Origin: Vitellaria paradoxa
Taxonomy: Eukaryota; Streptophyta; Magnoliopsida; Ericales; Sapotaceae
Assembly: GCA_019916065.1 (NCBI GenBank)
Contig: CM034241.1
Location: 6,301,920 to 6,365,919 of the forward strand
Length of the DNA stretch: 64,000 bases
Direction of reading: 5' to 3'
Shown here: positions 11,204 to 23,200 of the stretch, in pieces
Layout: each line of letters starts with the position of its first letter
Position numbering within the stretch: the stretch's first letter is position 1
The notes under the pieces: generated by a model
The model's database searches: none
Seen by the model: only the letters and a program-made list of their open reading frames with translations
What the model was told of the DNA's origin: nothing
Program-made: the position numbers and the translations under genes

Positions 11204-11319
11204 TGCAGCTGGGAAAGTTTTGTTGACTTGAATATCAGAGAGTCATTTAGGAAGTCTTTGGATTTATATATACATTGATGATAAGGTTACACACTTGGGT
11301 GCAATTTTTGGTTACGTAA
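11204..11319 (-). promoter_or_regulatory. Proximal promoter and 5' UTR of UGT copy 2
   Basis: On the minus strand the TATA box GTATATATAAATC (11262-11274) and the palindrome TTACGTAA (11312-11319) lie about 65 and 109 bp before the ATG, as in the first copy. Homology to copy 1 continues to about 11440 and then stops. Confidence 0.6.
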
Positions 11320-11451
11320 GCGCCCACATTAGCAATTTTGGATTTAATACATCTCTTTGTTGGAGTTTTGTGGAATTTTAGTCACAGAATACAATTTTTT
11401 ACTAATTGTGGGGAAGAACTTCAGAGACAAGCCAAGTGAAGGGAGTGGGTA

Positions 11452-11540
11452 GAGATTCTCACACCCTCCGGGTAATCCAACCTTCTGCGCGTGATCATGT
11501 TCCTTGGGCGGCCATTAGGGGAACAAAATGAAGTGAAGCC
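11452..11540 (-). pseudogene. Relic of a third UGT73-type gene (N-terminal fragments)
   Basis: The minus-strand translation gives LHFILFPLMAAQG followed, after a 1-base frame slip, by a match to the HMI of a UGT N-terminus. This is fused directly to a stretch matching the EAGLPEGCE region, which lies about 55 residues further on in intact UGTs. It is therefore a decayed fragment with an internal deletion, just outside the duplicated unit. The FPLMAAQG version (versus VPLMSPG in the two intact genes) suggests a different UGT73 lineage. It suggests the cluster was once larger. Confidence 0.6.
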
Positions 11541-11547
11541 ATTGAGA

Positions 11548-12726
11548 TTGGGAAGCCAAGCCAAGAAGATTGATTGAAGGCCACCTTATCTTGTTCGTCC
11601 TATAGAGTGCCTTGCCTTCCCAATCTTTCTCGTTTTATATACACATCATTAATTATTTGGAAGTATATTAAATATATTTCATTCCAATATTCTTTCTAAG
11701 GGATCATATATATATATATATATATATATAGGTGTGAGCGCGCAGAGACGCACCATGCGCCGGCCTCGAGTATGAGTTAAGGTCACATGCATAAATTGCA
11801 ACTCGTCTAAGTTCTGACGCGTCATTATTTTAAAGGGATATTAATAGTTGATGCGAAACTACAAATCCATCCGATTTTTGAGAGCTAGCTCAAATTGGCC
11901 GAATACTGGTGTATACATAAATTTTCTCGTCTAAAGATTCTGTAGAAAATGGGTAACAAGTTTTATTTATTTAATTTGAAAGGATGTGTTACCGTGTACA
12001 ATCCACCAAATGGGCAACAAGTTTCCAATCTACCATCTTTAAATCCTTTTTTTTCTTAAGCATATAAAAAGTCTAAAATTGTTTTAATAGTCTATTTTTA
12101 AAAATTCTCCCTCTTTAAACTCTAAATTCCAAAAAAAAAAAAAAACTTCAATTAAAACCTGTTTAAACTTTTTTACCTAAGGTGGAAAAGATATAAGACA
12201 ATTTGTATATCAACATTTCCGTTTGACAATACTCATGGTTGGGATTAATAACATGCATAAATCAGGAAGCGTCGCTTAAAATTCTACATAAGATGACTTC
12301 AGAATAACGGTAAATATTGTTTTACTGCGACAAGAGTCAAATCTCAAAATCACTTCTATAGGTAGACAATGCGTACATTTAGCCCTCACTAGACCCTATT
12401 TCACTAAATTGCCCCACACAACTTCTACAAGAGGATCCAATCATAAAAAGTGATGCCGAGGATTTTTGCACACTTTAAAAACCAGCATCAACGAACTGAG
12501 ATTGCTCGTACTAAGAATAAGAAAGAATTCAAATGCATATACTGTTTGAAATCAGTATCTTACCTCTAAAAACACAAAAGCCTATATTAATGTCTCCCCT
12601 TTATCTTCAATAAAACAATGTTTCACCTGCTGCTATTAGTACAGTTGATAATAATTATAAATCTCACCAAACACAGCATCCAAATTTACATCAGAAGACG
12701 AAGCCATCAAAAAGACTTCATGGGGA
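11548..12726. other. Intergenic sequence between the UGT cluster and the PHD gene
   Basis: It includes a TA microsatellite (about 11706-11730) followed by a short GC-rich patch, and then ordinary AT-rich sequence. The part nearest 12726 is probably the 3' UTR of the minus-strand PHD gene. No other gene is seen. Confidence 0.5.
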
Positions 12727-15423
12727 TCAACTAGACCCCATAGGTACATCAACATTTTGTTCGATAATTCGACACTGGGGAACCATTTTTTGTAGCATAG
12801 ACGTTCCTTTGAAGGTCAACATTTGCCAACAGGTTTTTCTGTATTTGCTAAGCTGCGCATAACAAAGGACATGCAAAATATTGACGTCGAGGACAGTTTG
12901 AGGATGTGTAAGCAAGAAAAAATAAATAAATAAATGAACATGTGAAGACGTGCACACCTGTTCTGGTGGTATCTTTTCAAATCCGAATTTATTTGTCCAT
13001 ATCGACTCTGCTTCATCAGCAGCAGGGAGCACCAAACTCTTCACGTTCAAAAATGCAAACAATTTCTCGATGCAGGAGAATAATAACTGGAAGTATCCCT
13101 GTTCAAGTGTTTGGGTTCCACGAAACAGATAAAAGAAATCTGTTTATTATCCAATTGAGTACAAATTGAACAACTACTGCTATACACTAATGTTGTAGAG
13201 AATGGAAATTCCAATTCAATACACATTCTTTTTTTTTTTTTTTGATAGGTAAGCTGGGGGGGGGAAGGGGTCTAGGTTCGAACCTGAGTAGTGAGTGGAC
13301 AAAGAATGGAGCTCATCCACCGAGCTATGTGCCTCACTCAATTCAATACACATTCTTTTGCATATATATTTTATACAATAACTTTTTTTTCTCCCTTTTT
13401 TTTTTTTCTGTGGCAAGCAACAGAAATATATTTTACAGTGATAAGCCATTATATTTCCACTTATTCAGAATAGAAATATTAACATCATATGTAAATTGAT
13501 TGCAGAAGCTAGATACCAAAACGATTCACTTTTCCATACAGAATTGTGCAATTATCAAAAGCTCTTTTTCCCATTGGAAGCATGTGATCAAGAGGAAATG
13601 AAATCCAAAATAGTTGAAGTCCAGTGTTAAATAAGAACTTGTATCCCAAACAAATGAAGGTTACAACAGCTAAAAACCCATACTGAATAAAGAGAAGACA
13701 AGAAGATGATACAATATCAGCACAGAAATTTACACACACACACACACACACACAAAAGAGGTATAGTGGTGGAAGAAGAAATAAAAAGTGTAATATCTGT
13801 ATCCGTCAGGACACAATATTTATATTTCATTACATCAAGAATTTCCATGCTTATATAAATGAAAGCAATGACTTCAGTTCTGTAGCATACATTTATATTT
13901 CATTACATCAAGAATAAGAAAATCATTTCCATATTCTATACGTTGAGAAATTCAAATACACCATCATTTTCATTTTCACTTGAATACAGCTTTGAGAATT
14001 CAAAAAATAATTCAAAACCATTTCCTAAAAGATAAAGACGTATAACGACAACACTGCTAGAAAACAGTTTTTAGAGGCACTCTAGTAAATATTTTCCAGT
14101 TTTATTAAATCAAATAAAGCCAACATCCTCATAACTAATTCTGAATATTTCAATTTGTTTCAAGCACCAACGACTATCTAATATTCTGATTAGTCAAGCT
14201 GGTCATAAACAATGTTTGTGGCTGCGTAAGGTATCACTGCAAAATTCAGCATCTTGAAGTGACAGGAGGAAGTAAATGATTGAGAATTCTTTTAAGCTCA
14301 TGGTAAGCCTGGTAGAATTCAAAAATGGAGACATTTAAAAAGGAAGATGTGTATACAAACAAAAGGAACATCAGGTTGTAAAGCAAAACCAATTGTCTCG
14401 AACTAAGGATTTGAACTCCGTTCAGTGACAATTTGGATACATTTGATTAGGGGATAAGATGATAAGAGATAAGCAATATTATGGGATATATGGGATTTAA
14501 TTTTTGTGTGATTATTTTTTTTTTTTGGTGTTTGGATGATCAGATATGGATTGGGATAAGAGAGGTGATTTGAAAGAAAACTTTCGAAATGGGGGATACA
14601 GAATGCGGACCAGACTCACAGTCCAGAGCAATTTTCCCAAACCAAATGCCAGATTTTGTTGGCCCCACTGGACTAACAGTCCAATCCCCCTTTTTTATCC
14701 CACAATCAAAAATGGCCTTTTAGGGTAATAGGTACAAAAGGTCGGGGGTTCAAATCTTGTCCGCCCTACCTATTACTTCTCCTTTGAGCAGTAACAAGGG
14801 ATCAATTTATAAGCAATAATTTTGGACACACCTCGTATTCCAATTTTTCATAATCATAATTAGAAGGAGAGCTTATATGCATGTCTGCCACAAAAAGAGT
14901 ATTAACCTCTCACCTTGCCTTGGTTACCATTACTTGTTGCAACTAGAGGGAGTTCTGCAATTTCCCGTCCAAAAACTCTGAAGATTCCAGCAGACACAAC
15001 AGATGAGCTGCATGATTGTAACGGAGCTCATTATTAACAACATTGAAGCAAGAATGCACAGGTTGTTTCAAAATATAAGTATATATCTTTTAACTGCTTT
15101 CTTGTGTTATACGTGGCACAAGTTGAAATTTTCTTACTTCACTGTTAAAATTGCACAATACATTCCCCCGAAGTCTTGGCCCCTGATGTTCCTTCTGCGC
15201 GCACGTGCGAGAGAGAGAGAGAGAAAGAGAGAGAGGGGAGGCAATGCTTAAGTTTAATTAAGACAAGACTGATGGAGATAAATCAGCAAGGGAAAATATA
15301 TATAACGGCAGCATTGGAATAAGAAACTGGCATAATATATACTAGTTCTGGTGGTTACCCATAAACCATCGATGGAATAAAGTCACGTCCAGTTGCAAAA
15401 TCAACTATAGGGTCAAAGCATTC
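12727..15423 (-). CDS. PHD gene exons 19-23: GNAT-like acetyltransferase region
   Basis: Exon 19 (15423-15359) encodes [19 protein letters not shown], exon 20 (15194-15138) [17 protein letters not shown], exon 21 (15007-14914) [20 protein letters not shown], exon 22 (13098-12958) [19 protein letters not shown] and exon 23 (12852-12727) [18 protein letters not shown], ending in TGA. NQGKGYF, split between exons 21 and 22, sits where GNAT enzymes bind acetyl-CoA (Q/R-x-x-G-x-G/A). Whether the protein is catalytically active cannot be told from this. Confidence 0.88.
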
Positions 15424-18400
15424 CTGAAGCACAAGCATTGAGAAATTAATAACTGCTTTGATACAGATCTTTTCAAAAAAAAAAAAAAAAAGTAACTAAA
15501 AATGCTCATCACTTTTCATAAAAATGTTAAAGATATACACCAACAAGCACAATAGAAAAGTAGAAAAGCCTTTAAAGAATTGTAGAAAAGCCTTTAAAGC
15601 CACATGAAGTGTAGTACACAATTAGCTGCCATATATATTCAACAACACAATACATGTGATGACATAGGTCCTCATACAGAACGTAATCAATTTTTAACTT
15701 TATATCAGTGAACCACTCGTTGAGTATGCAAGACAAATGCAGGAATGCTTCAACCAGAGTTTTCCATCATCTCTAACAAAATGCATCAGAATAAATCAAT
15801 CAAATGGGTAATAGTTTATGAAATCAGAACTATAAGCAGTGGACCATGCTGATAGACATGAAGTGTGATACTTAACAAGCTAAAACCTCAAAAGGTACAG
15901 GGGGATTGACCACAGTAAGTAGCATTGACATATAAAGGATGAGGTATCTCAGTGTCTCACAAAGAACCTGCAACCAACTCCCAGTACAATATATATTCCT
16001 CTCACTAACAACTCATGGCAATATCACAATAATGAATTCTTCTTTTTTTACTGTTTTCCTCTGCTGTGCTTATGTGTGCACATTTATGTGGTGGTGGTGG
16101 TGGTGTCAAGGGGTCGACGGTTTCCTGGTAGTTGGACGTAAATCAACTTCATTGTCGATAGTCAAGATAAATATTTCCCCCAGACGAGGGATTTATGCAC
16201 CAGATAGTGGCAAATTAATTAGTAAAAAAAACATGTATCAGGCTCTCTCATTATGTTCTTCCCCTGAGCTGATTGTAGCTAATAGAACATTACAGGCAGA
16301 AGGGAGCTCCTTTGGGTATTGTGCGCACCTAATATAGGTAGATTAAGTAACCAAAAGAGAAATTACCTTTTTTCAACCAAAACTAGTTATATGACCAAAT
16401 TGTGTTCAGCAACAAGTCATTGAATAAATTAAGGTATAGCACAGGCAGTCTTACATGGAAGATGGCAACAGCTTTTGAGAGCAATAATCTAGTTTCAGGA
16501 GAAGCAATTTTTCCACTGAGAAGCCTCCATCTCACATCAAAATCAGTGACGGCATTAGAAGCTTTGTCCTCATGCTTCTTCCTTATGACATCCAAAAGAG
16601 AATCAGGGATCTTCTCTTCACCACGAACTAGCAAATTCTGCAAAGCAGAATAGATCTTCCCACAATCCATGCAGCAAAACCATGTGCCTGTGGGTAACTC
16701 CTGTTGCAAAAGTGGCTTCGAAATTTAATCCAGAACTTGAATAACAGGTACACTGCAGAAAAATGGAAATTCCCATGTAAAGTGAACTATGTGCAAATTA
16801 CAAGAAACAATACATATGTGCACACCTTCAGGTCTGCCATTTTATGTTTCTTCAAGCAGCCAACATGGTATTCCCTCTCACACTAGGAAATAATACATAA
16901 TACTTAATCAGGTAAAAGCACAAGGAGGTACAGAGTAACACATTTGACGTTAAAATCACTTTGTAATGCAACCAAGAAAGATATTGAAGTCAAGAATAGA
17001 CAGTACCTGATCACAGACTATAACAGTGCGTGGACCAAATCCAGATTTGCTAAAATCATAACCTCTACATACAACAGATTAAAAGAAACCAGCCTCGAGA
17101 TAAACCAACATACAAGGTACAAATACAAAGTATTATAATAACAGATAAGCATAGCAGCATATAGATGCATATAGCACAATGACATAACTCAACTCACTCA
17201 AGTTAGCCTTTCCCTGCTAAACATAAGCTTTGTAACAATTTGTCTCAAATAGATTAACCAGTACCTGCACAAAACACAAGCAATGACCTCAGCATCTTCT
17301 GGATTTTTGACAATTCGCATACATCGCTTGGTTATCTGTTCAATAGGATCAACTCCTGAAACCCTTCCTGCTGCTACAGCATTAGCATTACGCTCCACAA
17401 ATTTCTCCCTTTGGAACATATTTTGGCAATAGTTACAATACCATTTACCACGGGGAATGCTTGATAATGCCGCACATTCTGCATAGGCCAATGAGAATGC
17501 ACATCAAAATCAACTCAGATATAACACCCCCATGCAAACAATTCAGAGAGGGCACCAGTACAATCTACAGGAAAGAAGACCAACAACCAAGTGAAAGAAG
17601 ACAACACAAATCATTTTTTCATTGCATCAATTCTAAATTAAGGTACAACTGCACACAAGTACTCTCTGGTGTTGTCTTAGAATGCCATATCCCCTATGTT
17701 TTGTAACTTAGTCCATAGTCTGGAGCGTGAGTGTGCCATATAGACTGCAAACAGATATCACATTTTAAATATAGATTATGGACACAATTCTGGCTTCTAT
17801 CCAGATGAAAATGACTAGGCTCTGAGCTTCTTGGTGGGTAGCTCACCCCTAAGGAACATCTAGGAATGTTCCACAATAAAAAACATGAGGTCAAATTATC
17901 CACAAAAAAAATCCTACAGGATTTACTTCTCTAAATTGCCTGTCCACCAAAGTTTAGTTTATCACTCAAGACCACTAGATAACATGAATACAGTTCAGAA
18001 ACTGTAGCAACATGATTGATACTAAACACATTATGCCAACCAGAAGCTTTTGTTTCCTTCTTTTCCTTTTTCTATAATTATTCCATGGGAAAGCACAGGG
18101 AATAGAGACCTAAGCACCATACAGAAGATAGAGAGAAACACTATCTAAAAACTTTACAAAGGGGTCTCTTCTTATTTCATTGCCACGTTTAGTTTACCCA
18201 CCAATGCAATTGAAGTGGAAAAAGCTTTCTTTTCTCAAATAAGCATGACGTAGAAATGCCAAAATGTCACTCATCAAGAAATATAAGAACACAGACAAGA
18301 GTAACTAAGCTGATGAAAAAAGTTAATGACAAAAATGATTTCATTGGAATTTGAACTTCACCTATATGGAAGGCCCTTGGGCATCCATCACAAAGCAAGA

Positions 18401-20198
18401 GATTCCCACCATCAGCACAAATAATGCATAGGTCATCATTGTCCTTGGCACAATGCTTACGACCTTTCAATAGAGATATTGCAAATTCATGGAGAGACAC
18501 CCCATTTGATGTGTAGATGTATGAATAACTGTGGATAACATGAATAATGTTACAAAAATAAAACAAACAAAAAAGGGCATGACTAATATTGTTGAATTCA
18601 GGTTGCCCAAGAAAAAAAAAAATTCAGAGGAAGAAAAGGGGAAGGGAGAAAGAAAATGACTAACGGTTTTCTGCGTGATGCCCAACCAGCATGAGCTTCA
18701 AACTGTGAGGCACTGACCTGCTCATTAATTACAACAAAAATGAACCTCTTATATAACATTGAGAGGATTGGGTGTAGTCAGAAAAATACCTCAGAGTTGC
18801 AGCAATGACATAATATTCCCAGGCCCCTTTTATAACCTTCAAGCAATTTCTGTCAATAAAAAGTTATTACTCCAAATGAATAAAATTCTTAAACAGCTAT
18901 AGCATGGATGCTATCTAGATTAACAACCTGTCCATTAGAATAATATGCCACTTCAGTTCCATCAGGTAATCCATTTTCCTCAAAAACCAACTTGTGCAGT
19001 CGCAGATCCCTAAATAAGTAAAATCACAAGACCAGCAGAAATTATTTCCCAAGTCATTGCAGAAGTGCACTAAACGCATGTGTGCACGGCGGGTGGGGAA
19101 GGAAACACAGAATCATGAACCAACTTTTTCGTTATCTTCCATTTACTCTTCTGTGGCGGAGAGGTACACTCAGAAGCACTTTTAGAGGACTTTGTACTTA
19201 ATACAGCTTTTGATGACCTGATACAATAAGATGGAAGTGTTTTTAACGAGACGAGAATAACATCTATATAATCACCCCGCATGATTAAATATAAATACCA
19301 ACTTTTTTGTTATCTTATGTTGCCTCCTAGTTTCAGATAAAATATGCACTGAAGCACCTCTGTATGATTTTCGAGCTGAAACGAGCTTTGGCAATCTGAA
19401 ATAACACAAAATTATTTCATGAATAATGTCAAATTTCAATAAAAATATTCAATTAGGTCCATTGCTACCCCCCCCCCCAAAAAAAAAAGAGAGAATTAGG
19501 TAATCTCACAAAAAAGAAAAGTAGTAGACAAAAGAAAAGAAACCAACTCCTTTGTTATCTTCCCCCGCCTGTTACATTTTGATGAAATGTGCATTAAAGT
19601 ACTTGCAGAGGGCTTTGAAACCGATGCTGATCTCAAGCAACTAAAATAGCCAGACAAACCAGAATGTCAATAGGTAGAAATACGATACTAATCTAGCCAC
19701 AGTTTCATACTTCCACTGCTAAAAAAAAAAAAAATGAAATATCGATAGATAGGAGATTAAGTTTAACTAAGAGAGATACCAACTTTTGTGCTATCCTCAC
19801 TTGACTTTTGTTTCGTGAGCAAATAGGCACTGAAGCACTTCCAGAGGATACTGGAACCAAAGCTGGTCTCAAGGACCTGAAACAACCCAGGTGGAAGCAA
19901 ATTGGGAAGGGGGGAATATAATATCTATCAATAAATTCTATACCCTTCAGTAAAAGAAAGAAAAGGATATCTCAGTTGACAAAAAAACATATTAACTAAA
20001 GAAGTACAAACTTTCTGATTGTCTTCTCTTGACTCTTTCTCTGGGACAAAATATGGGCTGAACCACTTGCAGGAGACTTTGGCATTACAACTGATTCAGG
20101 TGACCTAAAAAGCCACATGAAGCATATCAAAGGAGAACAGATTATCCAGCCATAACTTCCTACTACCTAGTATTTAAGAAAGCATATAGACATATATA

Positions 20199-20239
<41 letters not shown>

Positions 20240-23200
20240 TGTGTAAAGGAAATCTCCCTCAAAGGAAAAGAAATTACAAATACAATACCTATCATCTCTT
20301 ATACTCCCCTGACTCTCATCTTGCGCCAAAATGCACTGTGTCCTGGTGGATCTTCTTAAAGCCAAGTCTGGGTCCAAAGATCTGAGATTCCAAATGAGCG
20401 CAAGTCAGATAGAAATAGATAGTAACATCCTAGCACTAAATTTTAAATTCATCACCACAAAGGAAAAAGTCTCATTTAAAAACCTCATCCACAAATTCTT
20501 TGACATAGAATCATAAACCATGTTACACAATCTCTTCTGAATTTGTGAAGTATCGCACACTGTCTAATGCTTAACATTTGGACAAGTTACCAGACATGTC
20601 CAAATGTCTAGTTAGACATAAACCAAACAAATATGTATAAACAATCAAACTTATCATATAGCTAACAAATAAAACTTCCTCTTTTTTGATAAGTATGAAT
20701 AAAACTTCCATGTAACAGATAATGCACTAAATAACCCTGGCTATAACCGGCCACTGATTGCAAATCTAGCAAATGTAATGTTGCCTAGTCACAGAAACTT
20801 CAATATAAGCAAGCATATAATTATCATATTTTGTATGTGTTGGGAATAGGGGTTGACAATGCGCTCAGGCCGGACCAATACTAAACGAAATATTTGTATC
20901 CCAATACCACCCTACATTAATTCTTAAATGTAATGTTGCCTAGTCAAAGGTACTTCAATATAAGCAAGCATATAAATATCATATTTTGTATGCATCGGGA
21001 ATAGGGGTCGACAATGGGCTCGGGCAGGGCCAATACTAAACCTAATATTTGTATCCCAAGACCGCCCTACATTAATTCTTAAACACCAAACCCACCTAAT
21101 TGAGAGGAAACCGGTGCATAAGGCTCCCGCATTACCAGGTCTGGGAAGGCCAAGTGTAAGCAACCTGCCCATTATCAGCAATGGCTGATTATGGGATTGG
21201 AACCCTCAATCCCCAGGTAGCGATGGAGAAACATTACCGTCACTCCAAGGCCATCCTTTCAAGCCCACCCAAGAACTTAAAAAACTTTAGGAGGAGGATA
21301 AAAGCTGTGAATCGATGATGCCTGCAAACCGAAACTATTGATCACTTGTTTTTGGAATGTCTGTGAGCTGAGGATCTTTTGAATCTTGCCTTATCAAGAA
21401 TTGGTTTAGTTTGTGTTGCTCCAAGAAGGTTTAATCCTTTTCTGGAAGGGGAGAATCCCAAAGCATAAAAGGAGGATTTGGAACGCTAAAAGGAGAAGTT
21501 GGAACCTTATACTTCTTTGCATTCTCTAGTTAATCTGGAGGACAAAGATAGAAAGAGCTTTGCAGATATAGAATTTCCATTGTGTAGGCTGAGGAGTTGC
21601 TTTTTGTAATTGTTAATACAGTTGGGTAAGAATGGGGTAGGAGCTAGAGTTATTTTCATTTTTGCAGTTTGTAGACAAATTTGAGTTGTAATTTGACCTC
21701 TGGGTCCTTTTGCATCTTCTTGATAATTTTTATAAAATTTTAATTTTTATCCAAAAAAAATTATAAATTACCTTTTTACCATTTATCTCATAATTTTGGT
21801 TCACAATTTACACCACTAAAAATAACTAAACAAAGTTGCAAAATTGAAGCCATAATCTAACACATAATAAAATATTTACTATTAGGCATTTTTATGCTGA
21901 AACCAAATCTTGCTTGTATATTTTTTAGTTTTTATGATATATAAATAATATCTAAATAATAAAATTATATTTTTGGGCATGTCCATAGACAAGTTAGTAT
22001 TTCTTGTTCAGCCAAACCCTATGGCATCTAAGATCAAAGCAAAGGCATAACTGCACAAGTAATCCTCTGCATAATTGAGAACTAGTTCAAATTCTGCATT
22101 CTTTGGGAAATTGGATGTTAAAGGGAGGAGGTGAATTGATCAACACCCAAAGCTTAGGAAGAAGAGAGGGGGGTGCAAAAATGACATAAATATATAAAAT
22201 AGTCAACTTCTGGTATATGCATAAGAAACTGGCACCATCAGATTCTATAAGGACATGATATATGACAGAATCAGACTCCTACCCCCCCCACCCAAAAAAA
22301 AAAAAAGCACAACATTTTTCAAAGACCCTAAAACCAACTCAAACTTTTCTTTTTTTTTTGAAAAATATAAGTTTTATTTCAAAGCATCGAAGAGATGCTA
22401 AAAAACAAAATACAGCGAGTGTGTACAACTTGTCCTACTCACTTCATACTAGCAATAAAAGAAAGAAAGGAACACAGGTCTATCTCTTTCCCCTCTTCCA
22501 CCCAACTATATAAGCAAGAAAGAAATAAACTTTTGGCTCTCAAAACATTCCTCTCTATATTCTCAAAAATCCGCCTATTACGCTCCTTCCAAATCAACCA
22601 AAAAAGACAAAAAGGAATCAAATTCCAAATCTTCTTCTTCCTCCTTTCCAGTGGATGTCCCCACCATGCTAAAAGAAAGCTTTTAAGATTTTCAGAGAAA
22701 CACATTTGGACTCCAAAACATGAAAGGGTTAGGCTCCACAGTTCAGCGGACCAAAAACAATGAATGAATAGATGTTCAATTGATTCCTCTTGCTTGAGAC
22801 ATAAAGAGCATCTATTTACTATAGAGTATCCCCTTAATTTTAAATTATCCATAGTCAAAATCCTCCCCCTCACAGCACACCAAGAGAAAAAAATGATCCT
22901 TGTTGGAGCAACAGAATTCCATAATTTCATCCAAAGAAAATCATCCTTATCCCCTCCTTGCAAGAATAGATAAAAGGACTTCACGGTGAAAGCATTGTGA
23001 TTTGACAACTTCCAAATCATTGAATCAGCTGTGACTTCCTTCGGTAATGAGTAAAGAAGTTCCAGTAGTAGCCGAAAACTATCCAATTCCTAGTCATTCA
23101 TACTCCTTCGTAGCTGCACATTCCATGCTCTGTTTGAACCAAAACCTGTGCTGTAATTTGATACTAAAGCATTCTTGTTGACTGCAATGGCGTAAATCTC

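Larger units (their letters stand above)
6716..11440. repeat. Tandem segmental duplication, copy 2
   Basis: This is the second copy of the UGT-bearing unit. It is shorter than copy 1 because it lacks about 1.1 kb present at 920-2010, but it has gained a solo LTR (8296-8781) and a MITE (8933-9367). The bases at both insertion points are still recognisable as empty sites in copy 1 (near 3150 and 3300). Both insertions therefore postdate the duplication, or were lost cleanly from copy 1, which is less likely. Confidence 0.85.

Noticed and set aside
14700..14800. GGTTCAAATC as part of a tRNA gene
   Set aside because: It is an isolated B-box-like word without an A box, anticodon stem or cloverleaf; not a tRNA.
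16402..16653. Plus-strand open frame of 83 codons
   Set aside because: It lies opposite exon 18 of the PHD gene and mirrors its coding sequence.
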